A stretch of DNA of 10,498 nucleotides. Origin: Methylocapsa sp. Its GTDB lineage: Bacteria; Pseudomonadota; Alphaproteobacteria; Rhizobiales; Beijerinckiaceae. The notes beneath the pieces were generated by a model. It searched no databases. It was given only the letters and a program-made list of their open reading frames with translations, and was not told the origin of the DNA. The DNA lies in the NCBI GenBank assembly GCA_017353815.1, contig JAFMSB010000036.1, positions 1 to 10,498 on the forward strand. Reading direction: 5' to 3'. This document shows, piece by piece, positions 1 to 5,902 of this stretch (position 1 is its first letter; each line of letters opens with the position of its first letter). The position numbers and the translations under genes were made by a program.

Positions 1-2
1 AT

Positions 3-116
3 TACGGAGTGTTTAATGGCTCCCGGTTCCGCAACGAGGTCGTCCCCAGGGTCCGCGAATTCCATCGTTCGCTCGCACCCGCCGCCCGGCATCTCCGGCT
101 CGTCGAAACAGTTTGA
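3..116 (+). CDS. Possible 3' end of an unidentified gene (partial)
   Basis: A frame open from the left edge ends at a TGA at 114-116 and gives 37 residues ending in RHLRLVETV. The composition is protein-like (F, Y, E, V, R, L mixed). By eye, third codon positions are clearly richer in GC (about 70%) than second positions (below 50%), which is the coding pattern expected in a GC-rich genome. The other two forward frames are less protein-like, and one has an early stop. I do not recognise the family and assign no function. The start lies outside the window. It could still be a chance open frame, because 37 codons is short for GC-rich DNA. Confidence 0.35.
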   Translation, partial: YGVFNGSRFRNEVVPRVREFHRSLAPAARHLRLVETV

Positions 117-212
117 GGGCCGAGGTTTCCTTGCGCCGCTTTGACGGCAGTAAGCTGTCGAAATCGCGAGCAAGACCTGGCGACCGGGCGAATCGCAGTC
201 TATCCTGCGGCC

Positions 213-980
213 ATGCTATGGCTTTCGCCTAAGAGCGCGCCCCGCGGCTCCTCTCTCGTTTATCTCGATATTTCGCATGGCGGCGAGATCTACCGGATCG
301 GTCTGCGGCGGCTCGCTTCGGCCCAAAGGTATACCTTGCGCGTTAGGGCGGCAAAGCAGGAAATCATCCTGACTATGCCGGCACGCGGAAGCCTAAAGGA
401 GGCAAAATGCTTTGCCGCAAAGCACGCAGCCTGGATCGGCGCAAGACTGCGGCGGCTGCCGCAGAGAATTCCCTTCGGGGACGGAAAAATCGTGCCTTTG
501 CGGGGAATTTTGCATACAATTACCCACCGCGCGGCAAGCCGGGGCGCGGTTTGGGTAGAGGCTGCGGCTGACTGCGACGGTAGCACGCCTTTGCTCTGCG
601 CAGGCGGCGATGCGCTCTTTGTCGAGCGCAGGATAAAAGATTACTTTCTCAGCGAGGCGAAGAAAGACATAGAGGCGGCCGTCATCCGCTACGCCCAACA
701 GGTTGGAGTTTCGCCCCGCAGGATTTCCTTGCGCGATCCGGTGAGCCGCTGGGGATCGTGTTCGTCTTCGGGCGCGCTCAGTTTTTCCTGGCGGCTCATC
801 CTGGCGCCCCCCTTTGTTCTCGATTACCTCGCCGCCCATGAAATAGCTCATCTCCTGCATATGAACCATTCCAAGTTGTTTTGGGAAGCCGTTGAGCGAT
901 TGACGACCGATACGCGGCGCGCCGAAGCATGGCTTAAGACGCAGGGCTCGGGTTTGCATCGCTTCGGCCCTGACCCCTGA
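213..980 (+). CDS. YgjP/DUF45-type zinc metallopeptidase (M48-like)
   Basis: This is a predicted cytosolic zinc metalloprotease of the YgjP/DUF45 (SprT-like, 'M48 family') group. Its substrate is unknown. The 255-residue protein has the family's two hallmark blocks. One is an SRWGSCSS motif at about residues 178-185, followed by a SFSWRL strand. The other is the zinc site AAHEIAHLLHMNH at about 207-219, with HEIAH (209-213) supplying two histidines and the catalytic Glu, and His219 the likely third ligand. The N-terminal half is the beta-rich domain usual in the family. There is no signal peptide. The frame opens with a TTG at 141, but the extra 24 residues look unlike the family, so I chose the ATG at 213; the ribosome site there is weak. 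The gene converges on secB with only 33 bp between the stops. Family assignment is firm; cellular role is not known. Confidence 0.9.
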   Translation: MLWLSPKSAPRGSSLVYLDISHGGEIYRIGLRRLASAQRYTLRVRAAKQEIILTMPARGSLKEAKCFAAKHAAWIGARLRRLPQRIPFGDGKIVPLRGILHTITHRAASRGAVWVEAAADCDGSTPLLCAGGDALFVERRIKDYFLSEAKKDIEAAVIRYAQQVGVSPRRISLRDPVSRWGSCSSSGALSFSWRLILAPPFVLDYLAAHEIAHLLHMNHSKLFWEAVERLTTDTRRAEAWLKTQGSGLHRFGPDP

Positions 981-1013
981 TTTGGTACCGCCGTTGCTGC
1001 AAATCCGCCAGAA

Positions 1014-1502
1014 TTAGGCTGTCGAAGCCTGGGCGGGCGCCGCCGTCTCGCTTAACCGCTTGCGGTAGAGTGCGGCAAAGTCGATCGGATCGATGTAAAG
1101 CGGCGGGAAACCGCCTCCGCGCACGGCGTCGGCGATGATTTGCCGGGCGAAGGGAAACAAAAGGCGCGGGCATTCAATCATCACAACCGGATGCATGTCG
1201 TTTGCGGGAATGTTGCGCAACCGGAATATCCCGCCGTAATCGAGCTCGAATTTGAACAGGAGGCCTGCACCCTCGCCCGCCGATCCTTCGAGCAGTACAT
1301 CAACCTCGAAGTCGGTTTCGGCGATCTGGCGGGCATTGACATTGACTTGGATTGAAATGTTCGGCGGCTTCTCCTGCGGGCCGAGCGAGCGCGGCGCATT
1401 GGGGTTCTCGAAAGAGAAGTCCTTCGTGTATTGCACGAGCACGTTAATGGAGGGAGCCGAGTCCGTTTGCGCGGCCTCGCCATTTCCTTGTCCGTCTGCC
1501 AT
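1014..1502 (-). CDS. secB: Protein-export chaperone SecB
   Basis: SecB is a cytosolic tetrameric chaperone that holds secretory preproteins unfolded and passes them to SecA for Sec export. The 162-residue protein has the usual alphaproteobacterial length and landmarks: NVLVQYTKDFSFENP at about residues 20-34, the LEGSAG/ELDYGGIF strands at about 71-93, and the very conserved IECPRLLFPFAR segment at about 109-120 followed by GGFPPLYIDPIDFAALY. The acidic, Gln/Gly-rich N-terminus and Ala-rich C-terminus are typical unstructured tails. The frame is open upstream to 1619, but the ATG at 1502 has a strong GAGGAG site and matches the family's N-terminus, so the longer version is rejected. It is divergent from the ThiE-like gene, with 140 bp between the two starts that should hold both promoters. 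Confidence 0.97.
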   Translation of the reverse strand: MADGQGNGEAAQTDSAPSINVLVQYTKDFSFENPNAPRSLGPQEKPPNISIQVNVNARQIAETDFEVDVLLEGSAGEGAGLLFKFELDYGGIFRLRNIPANDMHPVVMIECPRLLFPFARQIIADAVRGGGFPPLYIDPIDFAALYRKRLSETAAPAQASTA

Positions 1503-1511
1503 ATCGCGTTT

Positions 1512-1517
1512 CTCCTC
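1512..1517 (-). promoter_or_regulatory. Ribosome binding site of secB
   Basis: On the minus strand GAGGAG lies nine bases before the ATG at 1502. It decides the secB start against the longer frame beginning at 1619. Confidence 0.7.
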
Positions 1518-1642
1518 GGGCTGCGGGTAGCACGGTTGCTTATTCCGGACAACCCGCGAGGCTTTGCCTTGGCCCGCCCTCATTTCGAAATTTTGCCAAA
1601 CCGGCTTTCCGGCAGGCATAAGAAGATTGGTTGAAGGCCGGG

Positions 1643-2284
1643 ATGAGCCTCAAAGCCGCGCCTATTCAAGCACCCAGGCTTTACCTCATCACACCGCCTC
1701 TTTCCAAAGAGGCCTTCGATCTGCCGCTTTCCGTGGATTTAATGGCCGCCTGCGGGGTGGCATGCCTGCTCGTGCAGATGGCATCTAAAGGCAATGATGA
1801 GAAAGAAAGAATTTTCCACGCTGTGGCCGGGCGGGTGCAGAAAAAAGGGATCGCATGCCTCGTCGCGGACGATCCAGAACTTTGTTTGCAAGCCAAGGCA
1901 GACGGTGTCCATATGCGCGCGGAAGGAGAGCAATTCGAGAAAGCGCTCCGCATGCTAAAACCCGGGCTCATCGTGGGGGCGGGAGATCTGCGCACGCGCC
2001 ACGCCGCGATGGCGGCCGGGGAGGCGGGCGCCGATTATGTGATGTTTGGCGAAACCGGAGAGCCCCAACCCGCCGTTCTTGAGCGGACGGGCTGGTGGGC
2101 CGAGCTTTTCACCGTGCCTTGCGTTGGCTTCGCGGAGGATCTCGATTCGATAAGGGGCTTCGCCGGTGCCGGGGCCGATTTCATAGCCCTTTGCGGCGCG
2201 ATCTTTTTTGATCCCCGCGGGGCCGAGTCCGCGTTGCGTGAGGCCGCTGCACATTGCCTCGCACCGCCCGCCGCTGGACCCTGA
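1643..2284 (+). CDS. Thiamine phosphate synthase-like (ThiE/TenI fold) protein
   Basis: This 213-residue TIM-barrel protein belongs to the ThiE/TenI superfamily. The fold is seen in the opening RLYLITPP strand (12-19), ADGVHM (86-91), EAGADYVMFGE (127-137), the VPCVGFAEDL strand (158-167) and the final GADFIALCGAIF (177-188). True ThiE joins the thiazole and pyrimidine phosphates of thiamine. Here the active site is eroded. The QxRxK pyrophosphate-binding motif reads QMASK (Gln45 and Lys49 kept, Arg lost), the Asn-Asp pair reads Ala-Asp (VADD, 74-77), the Ser-His region after the GV strand reads GAGDL, and no PTxTK loop is visible. From memory, similar proteins in other Rhizobiales share these changes, so this looks like a family trait and not a broken gene. 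The start at ATG 1643 has GAAGG five bases upstream; a TTG at 1631 is the alternative. The stop overlaps the next start. It is usually annotated as thiamine phosphate synthase, but I doubt that activity. Confidence 0.8.
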   Translation: MSLKAAPIQAPRLYLITPPLSKEAFDLPLSVDLMAACGVACLLVQMASKGNDEKERIFHAVAGRVQKKGIACLVADDPELCLQAKADGVHMRAEGEQFEKALRMLKPGLIVGAGDLRTRHAAMAAGEAGADYVMFGETGEPQPAVLERTGWWAELFTVPCVGFAEDLDSIRGFAGAGADFIALCGAIFFDPRGAESALREAAAHCLAPPAAGP

Positions 2285-3258
2285 TGAGTCGCGCTTTGCA
2301 TTGGCACAAACGAATCCTCGTCGCCCTGGTGATGGCATCGGCGGCCATGCGGGCGGATGCGGCGGCGGGCGGGCAAGATGCCGCGCGCGCCATAAAGCTG
2401 CCCGCCCCGGCAAGGCTCGGGGGGGCGCCCGATGCGGCCTATGCCGCCTATCAGCAAGGTTATTATCGAGAGGCGATGCGCGAGGCCGTGAAGCGGGTGG
2501 ATGCCGACCCCGGCGACGGGCCCGCAATGACCCTGATTGGCGAACTCTATGCGCGAGGGCTTGGCGTGAGGCGCGACCCAGCCGAAGCGGCCCGCTGGTA
2601 TCAGCTTGCCGCCGGCCGCTCCGATCCCCAGGCGGCATTCGCGCTCGCTCTGGCCAAATTGCGCGGCGAAGGCGTGGCAAAAGACCCCGCCGGCGCGGCC
2701 CAGCTTTTGGAACAGGCGGCGGCGCAAAACCATCCAGGGGCTCTCTACAATCTCGGCCTGCTCGCTCTCGAAGGCGATGAAAAAACCAAGAATTTTTCAA
2801 AGGCGGCGCAGCTTTTCCGCAAAGCCGCGGAACTCGACAATTCCGATGCCGCCTATGCGCTTGGCCTTTTGTACAAGAGCGGCAGCGGCGTCGAACAAAG
2901 CGATGCGGACGCCGCGCATTGGATTGGCCGCGCAGCTAAGGACGGCCATGTTCCGGCAGAAGTCGAATACGCGATCATGCTGTTCAACGGCACGGGCGTC
3001 GAAAAGGACGAGACCGCGGCGGCGAAGCTGTTTCTGAAAGCGGCTGCAGCCAACAACCCGGTCGCGCAAAATCGTTTGGCGCGAATTCTGGCAGCCGGGC
3101 GCGGTTTGCCGAGGGACATGGTTGAGGCGATGAAATGGCATCTGCTCGCGAAGGCCGCCGGCATTAAGGATGACTGGCTCGATGGTGAGCTGGCGAAGAT
3201 GCCGCCAGAGGAGAAAGCCGCCGCGGAGCAGCGTTTCCGCCATTACGCCGGGTATTGA
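2284..3258 (+). CDS. Secreted Sel1-like repeat (TPR-type) protein
   Basis: A 324-residue protein with a Sec-type signal peptide: basic HWHKR (6-10), a hydrophobic stretch to about residue 22, and likely cleavage after ADA near residue 26. It is therefore probably periplasmic. After a linker there are about six Sel1-like helical repeats, near residues 80-111, 116-148, 152-184, 188-220, 224-256 and 260-293. Each carries the A..LG.LY..G.GV..D...A..W...AA pattern. Such solenoids act as protein-interaction scaffolds, often in envelope processes; no specific partner is evident. The in-frame TTG at 2254 would destroy the signal peptide arrangement, so the ATG at 2284 is preferred. This ATG overlaps the upstream TGA (TGATG), which implies translational coupling with the ThiE-like gene. 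The pairing of a cytosolic TIM-barrel protein with a periplasmic repeat protein is unexplained. Confidence 0.88.
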   Translation: MSRALHWHKRILVALVMASAAMRADAAAGGQDAARAIKLPAPARLGGAPDAAYAAYQQGYYREAMREAVKRVDADPGDGPAMTLIGELYARGLGVRRDPAEAARWYQLAAGRSDPQAAFALALAKLRGEGVAKDPAGAAQLLEQAAAQNHPGALYNLGLLALEGDEKTKNFSKAAQLFRKAAELDNSDAAYALGLLYKSGSGVEQSDADAAHWIGRAAKDGHVPAEVEYAIMLFNGTGVEKDETAAAKLFLKAAAANNPVAQNRLARILAAGRGLPRDMVEAMKWHLLAKAAGIKDDWLDGELAKMPPEEKAAAEQRFRHYAGY

Positions 3259-3308
3259 TGCGGTTTCCAGTTTGTTGATCGAGTCTGCTGCCCGACCTGA
3301 GCCTGGGT

Positions 3309-3321
3309 GCCGCTAAGCGGC
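3309..3321. repeat. Short palindrome between convergent genes
   Basis: GCCGCT and AGCGGC flank a single A, a near-perfect palindrome in the 189-bp space between the converging Sel1-repeat gene and the leftward secreted-protein gene. No run of T follows on either strand, so it is at best a weak bidirectional terminator. Nothing else is seen in this space. Confidence 0.3.
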
Positions 3322-3447
3322 CCAATTGATGTGGCTCGGCTGCGGGCGTTTGGCGAGGGAAGCGATTCTGTCAGATGCCAGAGGGCGTCCGGAAGAAGCG
3401 CCCATTGGCCCCTGCCTCATCGGTATTAGCCGGTCAGGCCCTTGGTA

Positions 3448-4023
3448 TTACTTGTGGAGAGCAACCGAGACCCTTGCGACATCGGTTCCGGCTTGCGGGC
3501 TGATGGTGACCGATTGCCGGTCGCCTCTTGTATGCACATCGATTCGGGCAGCGAATCCGGCACCTTGGACATTGGCGGCGATCGCCGAGGCCGTTGCATG
3601 GCCAGCGATTTGCCCCGAAACGCCGCGCGATGATTCCGCCCAATTACCGGATATTGAGCCGCCCTGGGCGACGACGACATTGCTCCTGATGTCAAGCCTA
3701 TAACTCGCACTGGCACAGCGGAGGTCCTGCTGCATCGCGGTTCCATCGCCGTGAACGGCATTGGCCGCCCGGCAGCGAAGCCGTTCGGTCGAGCCATCCG
3801 CCATGGTAATTGTCCCGCCGCCCGACCATGATCCGGACAATTCCGCGAACGGGCCGAGCGCCGGATCGGCATAAGCCGCTGCCCGCGCGAGCAGCCATAC
3901 GCCGCAGAGGATAACCCCAGCCTTCCGCAAACGCGCCCTGCTATGATTTGCCTTGGCAACGCCTAAACAGGCAAGCGAAGGCCCTCGCTTGGCGGGCAAA
4001 ACATACCTCTGTTTAGGCATCAT
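3448..4023 (-). CDS. Secreted two-cysteine protein of unknown function, copy 1
   Basis: A conserved hypothetical exported protein, 191 residues from the ATG at 4023. It is about half identical by eye to the gene directly upstream in transcription order. The core runs from GPFAELSGSW (57-66) through ITMADGS (72-78), RLRC and DLRC with Cys84 and Cys103, LDIRSNV (110-116), ISGNW (124-128) and QSVTI, to a VALHK C-terminus. Alternating Gly/Ser and hydrophobic residues suggest a small beta barrel or sandwich; the two conserved cysteines could form a disulfide in the periplasm. A signal peptide (RKAGVILCGVWLLARAAAYA) begins only at about residue 33. The start is therefore uncertain. The ATG has a GGAG site eight bases upstream, while a TTG at 3930, with AGGG five bases upstream, would give a tidy 160-residue preprotein. 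I recall similar hypothetical proteins in other Rhizobiales, but no function. Confidence 0.75.
   Translation of the reverse strand: MMPKQRYVLPAKRGPSLACLGVAKANHSRARLRKAGVILCGVWLLARAAAYADPALGPFAELSGSWSGGGTITMADGSTERLRCRAANAVHGDGTAMQQDLRCASASYRLDIRSNVVVAQGGSISGNWAESSRGVSGQIAGHATASAIAANVQGAGFAARIDVHTRGDRQSVTISPQAGTDVARVSVALHK
3961..4018. repeat. Nested inverted repeat in the leader or first codons of copy 1
   Basis: GCCTAAACAG at 3961-3970 is matched exactly by its reverse complement at 4009-4018. Inside lies a second inverted pair, CAAGCGA (3972-3978) and TCGCTTG (3985-3991), with a six-base loop. In the leftward RNA this would fold as a 7-bp hairpin stacked almost directly on a 10-bp stem, with a 17-base bulge on one side. 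It sits between the two candidate start codons of the secreted-protein gene. It could be a leader structure affecting translation or a small repeat insertion. Confidence 0.6.
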
Positions 4024-4082
4024 GCGGACCACTCCAACACTCTCTTCACAGGGTAGCTGCGAACCACCGTTGTCCGGCCCTT

Positions 4083-4604
4083 TCACTTGCGAAGCGCAAC
4101 CGCGATATCTGCAATATCGGTCCCACGCTCGGGCTCGAGCGTGAACGACTCCATGGTGACCGACTGCTTGTTGCCTTTCATGCGCACGTTCATGTGTGCT
4201 GCAAATCCCGTCCCGCCGACGTCGGCGACGATCGCCGATCGGTTGGCATGGCCGTAAACGCTTCCCCACACCCTGTGCGTCGCCTCCGTCCACGAGCCGG
4301 AAATCAGGCCGCCCTCGGAAAAGACGTTGCTCCTGATGTCGAGCTTGAGCACGCCGCTTGTGCAGCGCAAATTCTGCGTGATCGACCTTCCATTCGAATT
4401 GACGGCATTCGCCGAATTGCAAAGCAAGCGTTTCTTTGATCCGTCCATCATGGTGACCGTTCCAGTACCCAGCCAATGCCCGGACAAACCCGCGAATGGA
4501 CCACCCGAGTTCAGAGTCGCCTGCGTAGCTGAAGGGCCCAGAACTGCCGAGGCCATAACCACCCCGCACAGCTTGAGCGCGGATTTATTTGATAATGTAA
4601 TCAT
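4083..4604 (-). CDS. Secreted two-cysteine protein of unknown function, copy 2
   Basis: A 173-residue exported protein and tandem paralogue of the gene 59 bp downstream. The signal peptide is clear: KSALK (7-11), a hydrophobic core to about residue 24, and cleavage likely after SATQA near residue 29. The mature part repeats the shared scheme: GPFAGLSGHW (35-44), VTMMDGSKKRL (50-60), Cys62 and Cys81, LDIRSNV (88-94), LISGSW (100-105), GTGFAA (131-136), QSVTM and a VALRK end. It differs from its partner by about five extra residues before the GTD near the C-terminus (ESFTLEPER region, 152-160) and a more basic character. GGGGAGG eight bases before the ATG fixes the start; the longer open frame to 4721 has no such site. 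The family is unassigned, and export plus the two conserved Cys are all that can be stated. Confidence 0.82.
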   Translation of the reverse strand: MITLSNKSALKLCGVVMASAVLGPSATQATLNSGGPFAGLSGHWLGTGTVTMMDGSKKRLLCNSANAVNSNGRSITQNLRCTSGVLKLDIRSNVFSEGGLISGSWTEATHRVWGSVYGHANRSAIVADVGGTGFAAHMNVRMKGNKQSVTMESFTLEPERGTDIADIAVALRK

Positions 4605-4626
4605 GAGCTTCGCCTCCCCGCGAGCA

Positions 4627-4647
4627 GAATATTTTAATAAATAAACA
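4627..4647 (-). promoter_or_regulatory. AT-rich patch, possible -10 region for the secreted-protein pair
   Basis: The block is almost entirely A/T in otherwise GC-rich DNA. On the minus strand it contains TAAAAT (4636-4631), one mismatch from a sigma-70 -10 element, placed to give a roughly 20-base leader carrying the GGGGAGG ribosome site. No convincing -35 element is seen 16-18 bases upstream, so the call is weak. Confidence 0.25.
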
Positions 4648-4850
4648 TCGCAGCTATCGTTTCGTTGCCCAGTCCGCAACTTTCCGCGCGGAATCACGGC
4701 CATTTGATTGCGCAAGCCCAAGGCTCGTTAGCGGACAACTATTGGAATGCGCCGCTCTTCAAACCATGAAAGCGGCATCGCAATTGTCCGGATACAGGCA
4801 GGTCCCGTAACTGCCCGCCGCATCGCAAGAGTGGTTGCGGCAGCGAGCAA

Positions 4851-4907
4851 ACCGGCCGATCAGATGGCCTCCAGCAGCGAACCTTAAGCGGCCGGTCAAT
4901 ATGACCG
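4851..4907 (-). repeat. Inverted repeats just downstream of fcl, possible terminator
   Basis: ACCGGCCG (4851-4858) pairs exactly with CGGCCGGT (4889-4896) across 30 bases. Overlapping it, CGGTCA (4893-4898) and TGACCG (4902-4907) form a compact hairpin with a three-base loop, so the two pairings are mutually exclusive. It lies 12 bases beyond the fcl stop. No T run follows, so it is not a canonical terminator. Confidence 0.35.
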
Positions 4908-4918
4908 CAGGGACTGTT

Positions 4919-5893
4919 TCAGCCCGCCCCGGCAGTTGAGGGCTTGGCTGATCTGTTTTCCACATACCAGCGGTAGACCTCGCGAATACCCTCTTCGAGG
5001 CGCTTTTTTGGCCTCCACCCAAGCGCCGCCAAGCGGCTTGAGTCCATAAGCTTGCGAGGGGTGCCGTCGGGCTTCGACTTGTCGAACACAAGCGTGCCAT
5101 CGAAACCCGCAACCCGCGCAATGAGCTTGGCAAGCTCGCGGATGCTGATGTCGGCTCCTGCGCCGCAATTGATGGGCTCGCCGCTATCGTAGCGGTCCAT
5201 CAGAAACACGACGGCATCGGCCAAATCATCCACATGAAGAAACTCGCGCAACGGAGTTCCGGTGCCCCAGATCACGACCTCTTTCTCGTTTGCCGTCTTG
5301 GCCGAGTGAAACTTCCGGATCAACGCCGGCAGGACATGGCTCGTCGAAAGGTCGAAATTGTCATTGGGACCGTAAAGATTGGTCGGCATGATCGAAATAT
5401 AGCGGCGCCCGAATTGCCGCCGGTAGGCCTGACACAGCTTGATGCCCGCAATCTTGGCGATCGCATACCATTCGTTGGTTGGCTCGAGCGCGCCGCTCAT
5501 GAGGGCCTCTTCCGTGATCGGCTGAGGCGCCATTTTCGGATAGATGCAGGAGGAGCCAAGAAAGAGCAGCCGGTCGATCCCGGCAAGGTGCGCCGTATGA
5601 ATGACGTTTGTCTCGATTGCGAGATTGTCATAGAGAAAATCCGCCGGAAAGGAATCATTTGCCAGAATTCCGCCAACCTTGGCAGCGGCGAGTACGATCG
5701 TGTCCGGTCTCGCCTTCGCAATCCATTCCTTTACGCCGCGCTGTTCGCGAAGATCGAGCTCTTCACGGCCAATGGTCAGGATTTCCACATCCTCGCGCGC
5801 AAGCCGCCGCAAGATTGCCGAGCCTACCATGCCGCGGTGCCCGGCAACCCAGATGCGCGTTCTGCTCCGGCTGGTTGCGAAGGAGCCGTCCAT
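4919..5893 (-). CDS. fcl: GDP-L-fucose synthase (GDP-4-keto-6-deoxymannose epimerase-reductase)
   Basis: Fcl (WcaG) is a short-chain dehydrogenase/reductase that epimerises GDP-4-keto-6-deoxymannose at C3 and C5 and reduces it with NADPH to GDP-L-fucose. The 324-residue protein shows the Rossmann motif GHRGMVG (18-24). The catalytic set lines up with the E. coli enzyme at a constant offset: Ser114 and Cys116 in GSSCIYP, Tyr143 and Lys147 in YAIAK, and His186 in TSHVLPAL. MPTNLYGP (169-176) and the REFLHVDD segment are also typical. All key residues are present, so it should be active. The start is nine bases after the gmd stop, and its ribosome site GAGG overlaps that stop (TGAGG), so the two form one translation-linked unit. 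The product probably feeds exopolysaccharide or lipopolysaccharide synthesis. Confidence 0.97.
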   Translation of the reverse strand: MDGSFATSRSRTRIWVAGHRGMVGSAILRRLAREDVEILTIGREELDLREQRGVKEWIAKARPDTIVLAAAKVGGILANDSFPADFLYDNLAIETNVIHTAHLAGIDRLLFLGSSCIYPKMAPQPITEEALMSGALEPTNEWYAIAKIAGIKLCQAYRRQFGRRYISIMPTNLYGPNDNFDLSTSHVLPALIRKFHSAKTANEKEVVIWGTGTPLREFLHVDDLADAVVFLMDRYDSGEPINCGAGADISIRELAKLIARVAGFDGTLVFDKSKPDGTPRKLMDSSRLAALGWRPKKRLEEGIREVYRWYVENRSAKPSTAGAG

Positions 5894-5902
5894 GCGATTT
5901 CC

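Larger units (their letters stand above)
4605..4918. other. 314-bp intergenic region upstream of the secreted-protein pair
   Basis: This gap separates the fcl stop from the start of secreted-protein copy 2; both genes run leftward. It contains an AT-rich patch just upstream of copy 2 (4627-4647), inverted repeats next to fcl (4851-4907), and an open minus-strand frame ending at 4759 whose tail is rich in cysteine. That frame has no ribosome site or good start. I see no RNA gene or mobile element. The length suggests the secreted-protein pair has its own promoter. Confidence 0.6.

Noticed and set aside
1503..1642. Thiamine (TPP) riboswitch upstream of the ThiE-like gene
   Set aside because: The conserved THI-box cores (CUGAGA and ACCUGAUCUGG-like segments) are not visible in the 140-bp spacer.
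1955..2800. A 281-codon leftward frame opposite the ThiE-like and Sel1-repeat genes
   Set aside because: It is very rich in Arg, Pro and Ala and spans the junction of two well-supported genes, so it is a composition artefact.
3961..4018. Insertion sequence or transposon ends
   Set aside because: The inverted arms are only 38 bp apart, enclose no coding sequence, and show no flanking target-site duplication.
4024..4569. Upstream extension of the copy 1 secreted-protein frame through the copy 2 gene
   Set aside because: The frame is open, but it runs out of frame across an obviously coding gene, would bury the signal peptide, and has no protein-like content.
4605..4918. Possible third, decayed copy of the secreted two-cysteine family
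   Set aside because: I looked for the GPFA, LSG.W, DGS and LDIRSNV blocks in the gap and found none in any frame.
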